This document shows, in pieces, positions 17,934-26,358 of a DNA stretch of 64,000 bases. The notes under the pieces were generated by a model. It was not told where the DNA came from and ran no database searches. It saw only the letters and a program-made list of their open reading frames with translations. Position numbers and translations under genes: made by a program. Location of the stretch: assembly GCA_039025395.1 (NCBI GenBank), contig JBCCOK010000020.1, positions 13,191-77,190 on the forward strand, written 5' to 3'. Position 1 is the first letter of the stretch. The number at the start of each line of letters is the position of its first letter. Source of the DNA: Hoeflea_A sp039025395. GTDB taxonomy: Bacteria > Pseudomonadota > Alphaproteobacteria > Rhizobiales > Rhizobiaceae.

Positions 17934-18606
17934 AGACGATTCCGAGCACCCAGCTAACAATATCATTCATGACCTGGCCGTTGGCCTCGTCGAGCGCTGT
18001 GATGAAGGCTTGGTTCTCTGTGCCGGCAACCGGTGCAGTGGCTTGAAAAACCCTTTGGGCGCGCACAACACCGTTGCGATCATTGATGACGCGGACCGAT
18101 ATCTCGACCACAGCCGTATCGGTGACGCCGGCAATGACTTCAAACGAGCGGATGGTCGGAGAGATAAGGTAGTCTACCGCGATGTTGTCTCCGGGCTTGC
18201 CGACGCCGCCAAGGCGACCAGAATCTTCGAAAGCCTCAATCAGTCTCTCCTGAACAACTTCCGGAAGATTGTCGTTCCATTGGGATTTGTCGAGAAACCG
18301 GATGGCCGAGGGTGACGTGCGGACCACAATCCGGTCGCCGTCCAGTGACTTGAGCGCAGCTGGATCCGTGACGACAATCTGGCGCCCCCGGGAAGAGGGC
18401 CCGCTGACCGGAGGAATGCCGGAAAGCTCATAGGTATCGTTCTGAGGCTGCCGTTCCAGAAGCGCACATCCGCTGAGCGCCAGTGTTCCAACCACAAACG
18501 TGACGAAAACCGTCGATTTAAACGTCCCTGAAGTCAATAGATCCCCGCAATCCTGTTTGTCCCCCTCAGGATCTGCCGTACCGACGGCGGTTCGATCCGA
18601 ACTCAA
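17932..18606 (-). CDS. ABC-transport auxiliary lipoprotein (PqiC/ABC_trans_aux type)
   Basis: 224 aa as given. A signal peptide ends in the lipobox LALSGC (Cys47), so the mature protein is lipid-anchored, probably in the outer membrane. The rest has the pattern of the ABC_trans_aux family (PF03886), whose members are the outer-membrane partners of MCE systems. It is the last gene of the Mla-like operon. The TTG start at 18606 overlaps the mlaD stop (TTGA). A second TTG at 18537, preceded by GGGGA, would give a normal-length signal peptide (Cys24) and may be the true start. Confidence 0.85.
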   Translation of the reverse strand: MSSDRTAVGTADPEGDKQDCGDLLTSGTFKSTVFVTFVVGTLALSGCALLERQPQNDTYELSGIPPVSGPSSRGRQIVVTDPAALKSLDGDRIVVRTSPSAIRFLDKSQWNDNLPEVVQERLIEAFEDSGRLGGVGKPGDNIAVDYLISPTIRSFEVIAGVTDTAVVEISVRVINDRNGVVRAQRVFQATAPVAGTENQAFITALDEANGQVMNDIVSWVLGIV

Positions 18607-19976
18607 CGCCTTCGGCGGCCATTGTATGTTTTGACATCGCCAGATGTACCAAAAAGCAGGCTGTCCGGCTGATTCCCGATCCGTGTGATCGTTCTCTCCA
18701 CACGGGTGATTGATCTCCGCGCCTCTGCTACCAGCGCATCGAAATCTCGCAACCCTGAACCCGTGAAGCGTTCGATATTGGTCGCAATCGGACCAATATG
18801 CTTGTTGATTGTCGAAGCAACTTGCTGGATTGTCTGTAGCGTCTGCTTTGCCTCCGCGACAAGACCGGATGTGTCACCTTCACCAATAAAACCATCGAGC
18901 TTTTTCAGCGTCGTTTGAACTTGCAGCGCGGCCTCGTTGAGGCGCGCCGAAAGCTGATCGACATTTGTGATGATCTGGTTGATCTCGTCGTTACGGTTGC
19001 CGATTGTGTCCGCTACGGTTGCAAGGCTGGCAATACCCTGACGCGCCTGTTCACTTGCGACGGCAACATTGTCCACCGTGTCGCGCACCAGATCCGGATT
19101 GACGGCGGCAACCACACTATCAATGCGGCCAAGGGTCGTGTTGGCGTCTTCACTGAGCTGGGCAATGTTTGTCGCTGCAGTTCTCAAGTCACTGACCAAA
19201 GGTTCGAAATCAGTCGAGGCGTCGGCGACGTTCTGGCTAACGGTGTTGATGTTTTCAACGATTTCCTGCACCTGCTGCGGTTCAATCGCGGCAACGATGT
19301 CATCCACCCGTGTCACCACCGATTCAAGCCGACCGGAAACGCTCTGGATTGTTTGCGAGAGCGACGAAACACTCTCCAGAAAATCGCTGATGCCGTCAGA
19401 ATTAGCAGCCAACGCGTCCGAGAAGCGCTCGGCGTTCTCGGCAGTACGGATCAGCGGTTCTCTCGCCGAATCGACAAACTCCTGGATGCCCGTTGCCGAC
19501 TCCTTGATGCTGCCCAAGATCTCTTCCGCAGTTGCCAAGAGGTTCGTGACGCTCGACTCGTCGGCAGTCAATTGGGCGTAGCTGCCCTTTTCCAGTGCTT
19601 CCTGCAAAATATTAGGCCCGCTCGTATCGCCGCCGCTCAACTCGATGTGAGACTGGCCGGTCAAACCCTGGATACCGAGCTTTGCCGTTGTCGTGGCATA
19701 GACCGGTGCCGACGCACGCACTTCCGTCATAGCCAGCACGAAGTTCGGATCGACACCGTCGATCGTAAGCGACTGAACCGAACCGACCCTGATCCCATTG
19801 AAAAGTACCGGCGCACCGACGCTCAGACCGCTCGCAGATCCCGGAATCCGGATTTCCAACTGAGCCGTTTCTCCGGACTTCCCGAATGTTGCCATCCAGT
19901 AAATAAAACCGAACGCCGCCGCTATGACGATCAAAGTGAAAAGCCCGACGATCGTATAGTTGGCTCTGGTTTCCAT
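18603..19976 (-). CDS. MlaD-family (MCE domain) lipid-transport protein
   Basis: 457 aa. An N-terminal TM anchor (about residues 9-30, IVGLFTLIVIAAAFGFIYW) is followed by an MCE domain (about 40-115) with IPGSASGLSVGAPVLFNGIR. The long C-terminal helical part (about 120-440) is far beyond E. coli MlaD (183 aa) and resembles rhizobial and PqiB-like forms, whose helices can form a periplasmic tube or needle. It probably binds lipids in the periplasm as part of a retrograde phospholipid (Mla-like) transporter. Third gene of the operon, 74 bp after the ATPase. Confidence 0.92.
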   Translation of the reverse strand: METRANYTIVGLFTLIVIAAAFGFIYWMATFGKSGETAQLEIRIPGSASGLSVGAPVLFNGIRVGSVQSLTIDGVDPNFVLAMTEVRASAPVYATTTAKLGIQGLTGQSHIELSGGDTSGPNILQEALEKGSYAQLTADESSVTNLLATAEEILGSIKESATGIQEFVDSAREPLIRTAENAERFSDALAANSDGISDFLESVSSLSQTIQSVSGRLESVVTRVDDIVAAIEPQQVQEIVENINTVSQNVADASTDFEPLVSDLRTAATNIAQLSEDANTTLGRIDSVVAAVNPDLVRDTVDNVAVASEQARQGIASLATVADTIGNRNDEINQIITNVDQLSARLNEAALQVQTTLKKLDGFIGEGDTSGLVAEAKQTLQTIQQVASTINKHIGPIATNIERFTGSGLRDFDALVAEARRSITRVERTITRIGNQPDSLLFGTSGDVKTYNGRRRR

Positions 19977-20050
19977 TTCGCTTCAAACCCGGCCTTCATC
20001 CTTGACGGTGCGAATGCACAACGCCAACCAGTTCGAGACTATGAACCGAT

Positions 20051-20881
20051 TCACTTCTCGCGCACAAGCGAACGTGCTCTTTTGCCCCGGAAATAAGACT
20101 TTACCCACGGGTCGTCACATGCGAGCATGTCATCGATCGTCCCTTCAACAGCAATTTCCCTGTTTCCAAGCACTGCGATGCGATCGCATGCCGAAAACAG
20201 GCTATCGAGGTCGTGAGTCACCATATAGACCGTCAAACCCAGCGTGTCGCGTAATTTGACGATCAATTCATCAAACTCGGACGCGCTGATCGGATCGAGA
20301 CCCGACGTGGGCTCGTCAAGAAAAACGAGATCCGGGTCGAGGGCGAGCGCACGGGCAAGCCCTGCCCGCTTGATCATTCCGCCCGACAATTCTGCCGGAT
20401 AGAGGTCAGCCGTTTCGGGCCTCAGACCCACCAGTTCAATTTTCAGCAGAGCCAACTCAGCCATGAGCTTCTTCGGAAGATCGAGATATTCACGCATGGG
20501 CACCTGAATGTTCTCAAGCACCGTCAATGCAGAGAAAAGTGCTCCATGTTGAAAGAGCACGCCAAGCCGCATATCGAGCGCAATGCGCTGTTCTGCCGAC
20601 GCTGTATCGTAATCAACCCCGAGAATCTTGATCGTTCCTGCCTGGCGTGAAGACAGCTGCAGGATTGTCCGCAAAAGAACCGACTTTCCTGCACCGGACG
20701 CACCAACAAATCCCAATATTTCGCCACGGTAAATATCCAGATCGAGGTTCTCGAGAACCTGATGGGAGCCAAAAGCAACACTGATGCCGCGCGCTTCCAA
20801 AATGCACTCACGCCCTTGCAAGGTTTGCTGATGCGATGCGGCTGCCGAGGACGTTGGCCGTGTCGTGGTTACATCTGTCAA
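20051..20881 (-). CDS. ABC transporter ATP-binding protein, MlaF-like
   Basis: 276 aa. Walker A GASGAGKS at residues 60-67, ABC signature LSGGM at 165-169, Walker B LVFLDE at 185-190, D-loop SGLDP and switch His in MVTHDLD. Sequence between the motifs, such as GVLFQHGALFSALTVLENI, is typical of MlaF/Ttg2A ATPases that power MCE lipid transporters. About 25 extra N-terminal residues precede the core. Its start overlaps the permease stop by 4 bp, and MlaD follows. Confidence 0.95.
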   Translation of the reverse strand: MTDVTTTRPTSSAAASHQQTLQGRECILEARGISVAFGSHQVLENLDLDIYRGEILGFVGASGAGKSVLLRTILQLSSRQAGTIKILGVDYDTASAEQRIALDMRLGVLFQHGALFSALTVLENIQVPMREYLDLPKKLMAELALLKIELVGLRPETADLYPAELSGGMIKRAGLARALALDPDLVFLDEPTSGLDPISASEFDELIVKLRDTLGLTVYMVTHDLDSLFSACDRIAVLGNREIAVEGTIDDMLACDDPWVKSYFRGKRARSLVREK

Positions 20882-22098
20882 AAATCAATCGCTCCGTAAA
20901 ATATCGCGAATAACCCATCGACCAGAATGACCACAAAGATCGCCTTGACCACAGACGCCGTCACATGACGGCCCAGAGACTCTGCGCTACCGCCGACCTT
21001 GAGCCCTTCAACCGAAGCGACGATACCAATAATCAACGCCATGAACGGGGCTTTGATCATTCCGGACACGATGGTCGACATATCGATGGCTTCGCGCAGG
21101 CGGGCAATGAACGTGTCGGGGGTAATGCCCGAATACACCCAGGTTGTCATGCACGCTCCGGCAAGCGCGGTTGCATTGGCGACCACTGTTAAAGCTGGCA
21201 GCATTACAGTCAGGGCCACGAGGCGCGGAAAAACAAGAACGCCAACTGGATTGAGGCCCATCACCTTGAGTGCATCCACCTCCTCGCGCATCTTCATCGA
21301 TCCGATTTCAGCGGTAATCGCAGATCCGGATCGCCCTGCAATCATAATCGCCGTAAGAAGGACGCCGATTTCGCGCAATTGCAGGATGCCGACAAGGTCA
21401 ACCACAAAGATTTCTGCACCGAAATAGCGCAACTGAAAGGCGCCCTGTTGCGCTATGATTCCACCGATGAGGAATGACATGAGCGCTATGATGGGCACTG
21501 CCCTTACGCCCATATGATCCATCTGGCTGACAATCGCCGCGATGGATATTCCGGATGATCGATCACGCTTCAATTGCGTGCCGCGGACCGCGGAGCCGAG
21601 GATGTACATCGCCGCGATGAAGTCATCATAAAACGATACGGTCATCCGGCCGATCGGCGCCAGAATGCGCGTTGCCAGACCAACAGGCGCTTCTTTCTCT
21701 CCCTCCCCGTGTTCAACGCGCAGCGCATTGCCGACAGCTTCAAGCAAAGTTGTCCTGTCTTTTCCTGCGGCACGGTAAGTAACTTTGCAGCCATTTGCCT
21801 CTAGGTAGTCGCGAAGCCGTTCGACAATCAGCGCGCCGGATGTATCGAGGAGCCCGACCGTGCTGAAATCGACGACTACCGGCGTATTGCTCAGGGATTT
21901 GCCGATATCGCGCATGGAGTCGTCCACACCGGCCACACAATGCAGTTGCCAATCGCCGGACAGGCTAATAACCGTTTCGCTGCTTGTGCTCGAAACGTCG
22001 ACTTGCGGCTGTACCGGCTGACCCACTGACCGTTCCGCCGTATCGTCGGATCGTCGGCTGTGAGAATCACTTTCGAGCGCTATCGACATTTTTGACAA
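20878..22098 (-). CDS. MlaE-type permease with N-terminal STAS domain
   Basis: 406 aa. Residues about 40-130 form a STAS-like domain (VVVDFSTVGLLDTSGALIVE); residues about 150-406 are the MlaE permease domain (PF02405) with GGIIAQQGAFQLRYFGAE, GRSGSAITAEIGSMKM and REEVDALKVMGLNPV. In E. coli the STAS partner MlaB is a separate gene. Here it is fused to the permease, as in many alphaproteobacteria, which explains the absence of mlaB in the operon. First gene of the four-gene operon; its promoter must lie in 22099-22257. Confidence 0.93.
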   Translation of the reverse strand: MSKMSIALESDSHSRRSDDTAERSVGQPVQPQVDVSSTSSETVISLSGDWQLHCVAGVDDSMRDIGKSLSNTPVVVDFSTVGLLDTSGALIVERLRDYLEANGCKVTYRAAGKDRTTLLEAVGNALRVEHGEGEKEAPVGLATRILAPIGRMTVSFYDDFIAAMYILGSAVRGTQLKRDRSSGISIAAIVSQMDHMGVRAVPIIALMSFLIGGIIAQQGAFQLRYFGAEIFVVDLVGILQLREIGVLLTAIMIAGRSGSAITAEIGSMKMREEVDALKVMGLNPVGVLVFPRLVALTVMLPALTVVANATALAGACMTTWVYSGITPDTFIARLREAIDMSTIVSGMIKAPFMALIIGIVASVEGLKVGGSAESLGRHVTASVVKAIFVVILVDGLFAIFYGAIDF

Positions 22099-22534
22099 AT
22101 ACTCACTTACGCAACCACTGTCACCGGTAAATAGGATCGGTCACCCCGATCAACACCCGTTACATACAATGTCGTTCGAATTTCCGCCGGTTTTGCGGAT
22201 AACGCGAGACATTGCCGATCTATCAAAAGCGGGATGGAAAAGCGGTCAAGCAAATTAAAACCCGATGCGGGGGCGGCCGCATCGGGTTTGTATCACAGTT
22301 TTCACGATTCTGCCGGCTGATACTCACTGGCAAAATGTAGGGGGTATATGTATTCGCATGTTCAAAAGACTGCACATGTGACACCTATGCCATCCCTGAG
22401 CCAATCAGACTTGTATTTTTGAGTAATGTCAAGCTCACACAGATTTATACATCACCAACCCGTTGAAATTTACGGTCATACTTGTTGGCGTAATTCCGTC
22501 AACATTGCCGTTGACCGCCAGGATAGATTTCATA
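22099..22534. other. Intergenic region with mla promoter zone and terminator
   Basis: About 435 bases. The part next to 22098 should hold the promoter of the Mla-like operon. A strong hairpin at 22258-22289 closes transcription from the small gene at 22535-22822. The AT-rich part at about 22310-22460 holds no gene that I can support. Confidence 0.5.
22258..22289 (-). terminator. Rho-independent terminator
   Basis: AAACCCGATGCGG pairs with CCGCATCGGGTTT around a 6-base GC-rich loop. On the minus strand the stem is followed by TTTTAATTT, so it most likely ends the transcript of the small gene at 22535-22822 before the Mla-like operon. Confidence 0.8.
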
Positions 22535-22822
22535 TCACGGCTTGATCGGTGTTTTTATTCCCGGATTGGAGAACCGAAGCGTACCGCCGCGATGACCGCA
22601 CTGACATCGCAACCGCTCGGCAATACTGCGATCGCCGATAAACACATGATCTCGACCGAATACATAGATCAAGCGCTCAAGATCCATCTTGCGCCCACGC
22701 CCGCAATCGCGCGCGCTGCAATGCGCATAGACAATCCAGCCCTCCTCCAGCAAATCGCCAAGCGTCGTTACTGCACGCACCCACCGGTCGCTTTCTCCGC
22801 AATGTGCGTTCGTGCCGTGCAA
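22535..22822 (-). CDS. Small cysteine-pair protein, possible zinc-binding, unknown function
   Basis: Up to 95 aa. Protein-like composition with LGDLLEEGWIVYAHCSARDC and a C-terminal half with IYVFGRDHVFIGDRSIAERL. Two cysteine pairs (C35 and C40; C73 and C75), plus His34 and His77 nearby, could form a zinc ribbon. I recall similar short unnamed rhizobial proteins but cannot name a domain. The start is unclear: TTG 22822 follows AGGTGAG almost directly, and a GTG at codon 14 follows GGAGAAAG. A terminator lies downstream at 22258-22289. The overlapping plus-strand frame lacks these features. Confidence 0.55.
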   Translation of the reverse strand: MHGTNAHCGESDRWVRAVTTLGDLLEEGWIVYAHCSARDCGRGRKMDLERLIYVFGRDHVFIGDRSIAERLRCQCGHRGGTLRFSNPGIKTPIKP

Positions 22823-22945
22823 CTCACCTAACGCGTCCCTTTCATGGCGAAAAGAAATCTGCGGCTGTGATCGCCATCACCCGCTACCCGCAATGGACAT
22901 GGACAATGAATTGATCGAGCATCCCTCGTAGCCGCGTTTGCCTGC

Positions 22946-24325
22946 CTATGAATGTCCGTCTTGGGTCGTGATGGGTTGCTGTACAGGCTCCCTGATCCCC
23001 CAAAATCCGTAGAAAAACACGATCAAAGCCAGCACCGTCAGGATCGCAAAGATTGCCTGATAGCTGTTGCTCATGGAGAAAGCCAGGCTGGCGACCGCCA
23101 TGCCGATCGTGCCGCCAAGCATCTGCGAAGACATGATAATCCCGCCCGCCTGCCCCTGGTTTTGAGGCGGCACGGAGGTCATGATCGCTTTCTGAGGCGC
23201 GATGAAAAGAAACGGCATCGCCAGAGCCCAAATGAGAAATGAAGGAAGTATAAGCCAGTAATTGTTTGTCGGAATCACGATTGCAAACGATGCAACCGCC
23301 AGCACAGCAAGCCCGACACCGATCATGGTGGGTGTGCGGTTGCCCATGCGATCGACCGCAATGCCAACCGGCGCTGCCAAAAACGGCTGCGGCAAAACAG
23401 TTGGAAGTATGGCTAGCCCAGCCAGAAAGGGCGAAAGTCCGAGCCTCGACTGGAAATAGAGCGCTCCAAATACAAAAAGACACACTTTCATGAACTGTGC
23501 GAGAAACACGACAGAGTTGCTCGCTGCAAAAGTCGAATTTGAGAACAGTTCGACGTCGATGAGCGGTGCCTTGTGGCGCAACTCGTACACCACAAACAGG
23601 CCACCAATGACGACCCCGGCGATCAGCGGCACGAGGATAATCGCCTCGGTCCAGCCATAATCGGGCGCCTGCATCAGCGCAAAAACAAACAGGCCAAGCC
23701 CGGCACACAAGAGCACAAGCCCGGGAATATCCAGAGGTCGCGGATCTTTGCGTTCCTCAACATCGCCCCACGCCCGCATCACGATTACCATCATGGCGAT
23801 CGTCAGCAGCGGATTGATATAGAATATCCATCGCCAGGAAATCGTTTCGGCAAACAGACCGCCAACAGCCGGTCCCAACGCCAGAAAAATAGTGCCAACC
23901 ATCCCGTAAAGGCCGAGCGCCCTGCCCTGCTCTTCATGCGGAAATATCGTCGTCATGATCGACAAGGAAAGCGGAAAAACAATTGCCGCTCCAATCCCTT
24001 GTATTGCCCGAGCTGCAATCAGCACCTCTGTGTTCGGCGCAAATCCGGCGGCCACGGACGACAGGCCGAAAATCGCCGTTCCCGTCAGAAACATCGGCTT
24101 CAGACTGAAAACATCGCCGAGCCTTCCACCGATCGCCACGAGCCCGGCAAAGACCAACAAGTAGGAATTCACCACCCAGTGGGAGGCAATTTCGGACATG
24201 CCAAGTTCTGCACGAATGACCGGCAATGCGACACCGACCACCGTTTCGTCAAACAACACAAGGCCCAGACCGCCCGCCATTGCGGACAAGAGCCACCATT
24301 TTCGATTCGCATCCGTAATGTTCAT
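22946..24325 (-). CDS. MFS transporter, DHA2 drug:H+ antiporter type
   Basis: 459 aa with the hydrophobic pattern of a 12-14 TM carrier. Family marks: motif D-like LFDETVVGVALPVIRAELG at the N-terminus, motif A GGRLGDVFSLKP, and motif C-like LGPAVGGLFAETISWRWIFY, typical of the EmrB/QacA (DHA2) group. It probably exports a hydrophobic compound; the substrate cannot be predicted. No regulator or membrane-fusion gene is adjacent. It lies downstream of the metallophosphoesterase on the same strand but 209 bp away. Confidence 0.9.
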   Translation of the reverse strand: MNITDANRKWWLLSAMAGGLGLVLFDETVVGVALPVIRAELGMSEIASHWVVNSYLLVFAGLVAIGGRLGDVFSLKPMFLTGTAIFGLSSVAAGFAPNTEVLIAARAIQGIGAAIVFPLSLSIMTTIFPHEEQGRALGLYGMVGTIFLALGPAVGGLFAETISWRWIFYINPLLTIAMMVIVMRAWGDVEERKDPRPLDIPGLVLLCAGLGLFVFALMQAPDYGWTEAIILVPLIAGVVIGGLFVVYELRHKAPLIDVELFSNSTFAASNSVVFLAQFMKVCLFVFGALYFQSRLGLSPFLAGLAILPTVLPQPFLAAPVGIAVDRMGNRTPTMIGVGLAVLAVASFAIVIPTNNYWLILPSFLIWALAMPFLFIAPQKAIMTSVPPQNQGQAGGIIMSSQMLGGTIGMAVASLAFSMSNSYQAIFAILTVLALIVFFYGFWGIREPVQQPITTQDGHS

Positions 24326-24534
24326 GGACGTTTACGCAGGAAAGTGTTGAGTCGGCCAGGTTCGAAAGCAAATTACCAGAAAATTTAATTGCTGCAGTAT
24401 TGATCCTTGAGCCCCAGTATTGCCACCGGCTCTTTAGTCCATTTTCGGACATTCATACTGCGCCGCCCCGCAAATGGAAGGAGATGCCGTTGGGAAAAAG
24501 TCAGTCTTGGATTGAGGCGCTCTCCGGTAACCGC

Positions 24535-25362
24535 TCAAGCCGCGCGCGCCGGCAGTCGCTTGGCTGGGCCTTGCGTGGAAGCAACGCCGCTCGCGCTCGG
24601 AGGATTTCGATGCTTTAGGTGATGGTCCCACCGCAACAGCGCCATTTCGCCGTCATGGGTCTCTGCGATTGCCGTGCAGCTCTCCACCCAGTCTCCGGTA
24701 TTGATATAGACGATACCGCCCATATCCTCGATCGTCGCATGGTGAATGTGGCCGCAAATCACGCCATCCACGCCCTGCCGGCGAGCCTCCTCGGTAACCA
24801 CACGCTGAAACTCGCCAATAAAACTCACTGCCTGTTTGACACGCAATTTGGCCCATGCGGAAAAGGACCAGTATGGGAGACCCAGCCTTCGGCGGACAAA
24901 GTTCACGACGCGGTTGACAAGAATTGCAAAGTCATAGGCCCAATCGCCAAAATAGGCCAAGATTCGCGCATGTCGTACAATGACGTCAAACTCGTCACCA
25001 TGAATGACAAGATAACGTTTGCCGTCGGCACCTTCATGGATGGTGCTTTGCGCGACCTCGATACCACCGAAGTGTGTGCCTGGAAAGTCCCTGAGAAACT
25101 CATCGTGATTACCGGGAACGTAGATGATATGTGTGCCTTTGCGGGCCTGTCGTAGCAATTTTTGCACGACGTCATTGCAGTTCTGCGGCCAGTTCCAGTT
25201 CCGCTTCAAGCGCCAGCCATCGACAATATCACCGACCAGAAAAAGGGTTTCCGCTTCGTGATAACGCAGGAAATCAATCAGATGATCAGCTTTTGCCGCT
25301 TTCGAACCCAGATGCACGTCAGAAATGAACAGGGTCCTATATCGTTGTGCCGAATTTGTCAT
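24535..25362 (-). CDS. Metallophosphoesterase, UDP-2,3-diacylglucosamine diphosphatase-like
   Basis: 275 aa. Calcineurin-like metal-site motifs in order: FISDVHLGS, LVGDIVDGW, VPGNHDEFL, VIHGDEFD and ICGHIHHA. Many genomes annotate this family as UDP-2,3-diacylglucosamine diphosphatase because it resembles LpxH. Rhizobia usually carry LpxI for that lipid A step, so the true substrate is uncertain. ATG 25362 has GGGAG 8 bases upstream; an adjacent TTG extends the frame by one codon. Divergent from the SDR gene. Confidence 0.88.
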   Translation of the reverse strand: MTNSAQRYRTLFISDVHLGSKAAKADHLIDFLRYHEAETLFLVGDIVDGWRLKRNWNWPQNCNDVVQKLLRQARKGTHIIYVPGNHDEFLRDFPGTHFGGIEVAQSTIHEGADGKRYLVIHGDEFDVIVRHARILAYFGDWAYDFAILVNRVVNFVRRRLGLPYWSFSAWAKLRVKQAVSFIGEFQRVVTEEARRQGVDGVICGHIHHATIEDMGGIVYINTGDWVESCTAIAETHDGEMALLRWDHHLKHRNPPSASGVASTQGPAKRLPARAA

Positions 25363-25515
25363 CAAACGGCTCCCACTCAGCCGGGAACACTCCCGTCGAC
25401 AACGGAGTCACATGAGTCGTGTCACAATCTGATGACAAAGCCGGGTTGATTTGACATCGCCCCTCAAGCAGAACAGACCCGCATTTGTAACCTTTCCCGA
25501 AAAAAGGAATTGAAA

Positions 25516-26295
25516 ATGGACTTGGGACTGTCCGGCCGCAAGGCCATCATCTGCGCGTCGAGCCGCGGCCTTGGACGGGGCTGCGCTGTCGCGCTCGCCG
25601 AAGCCGGCTGCGGCTTGGTCATGAATGGACGGAATCCCGAGTCACTCAAGCAGGCGTGTGATGATATCCGGCAAAGGACGGGAGCCGCCGTCGAAATGGT
25701 CGTCGGTGATGTGTCAACAATCGAGGTTCAAAAGGAACTTCTCCGCACCTGTCCCGACGCCGATATCCTGATCAACAACAATGGCGGCCCGCCGCACAGG
25801 GATTTACAGGCGCTTGACCGTCAATCCATTATTGATGGGGTTACGCAGAACATGATCACGCCGATTGAGCTTGTTCAAGGCGTCATTGACGGCATGGTCG
25901 AGCGCCGCTTCGGCCGTATCGTGAACATCACCTCGTCGTCAGTCTATATGCCGATCCCGGGCCTCAATCTTTCATCCGGCGCCCGTGCAGGCCTTGCGTC
26001 CTTTCTCGCAGGCGTCGCCCGCAACGTTGCCGGCAAGAATGTAACCATCAATTCCCTTTTACCGGGACGGATGGATACCGACAGGTTGGCCGCAGGCTTT
26101 GCCAACACTTCCGCAAGGACCGACAGGTCCGTCGAAGAAGTAAGAGCGGCGTCGATTGACCAGATTCCTGCCCGGCGACTGGGAACCAGCGAAGAATTCG
26201 GAAATGTATGTGCATTCCTTTGTTCGCAATACGCTGGATACATCACAGGCCGAAATATTCTTGTCGACGGCGGACTTGTTCCAAGTGCATTCTGA
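25516..26295 (+). CDS. Short-chain dehydrogenase/reductase-family protein with altered active site
   Basis: 259 aa. Rossmann cofactor motif ASSRGLGRG (residues 14-22), NNNGG (88-91 region) and C-terminal YITGRNILVDGGLVPSAF place it in the SDR superfamily. The catalytic serine is present (S140 in NITSSSVY), but the expected YxxxK is replaced by S153 and R157 (NLSSGARAG). Similar Tyr-less forms form a known SDR branch often labelled 3-oxoacyl-ACP reductase; activity should not be assumed. ATG 25516 follows AAGGAA with ideal spacing; a TTG at 25510 is less likely. It is 63 bp upstream of the malic enzyme gene. Confidence 0.85.
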   Translation: MDLGLSGRKAIICASSRGLGRGCAVALAEAGCGLVMNGRNPESLKQACDDIRQRTGAAVEMVVGDVSTIEVQKELLRTCPDADILINNNGGPPHRDLQALDRQSIIDGVTQNMITPIELVQGVIDGMVERRFGRIVNITSSSVYMPIPGLNLSSGARAGLASFLAGVARNVAGKNVTINSLLPGRMDTDRLAAGFANTSARTDRSVEEVRAASIDQIPARRLGTSEEFGNVCAFLCSQYAGYITGRNILVDGGLVPSAF

Positions 26296-26358
26296 ACTGC
26301 GACCTGCGGCATCAAAACGCTGCGCACCGAAGTCCATCATTCCTGGGGATCGATATTG

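Noticed and set aside
18915..20096. 393-codon plus-strand open frame antisense to the mlaD-family gene
   Set aside because: Low-complexity, Arg/Asp-rich composition and no ribosome site; the opposite strand has a clear MCE protein.
22463..22831. 122-codon plus-strand frame overlapping the small cysteine-pair gene
   Set aside because: No ribosome site, biased composition; the minus-strand frame has conserved-looking motifs and a matching terminator.
24484..24618. Short plus-strand frame starting ATG 24484 after GGAAGGAG
   Set aside because: Good ribosome site but only 44 codons, Arg/Ser-rich, and overlapping the end of the metallophosphoesterase gene antisense; more likely chance.
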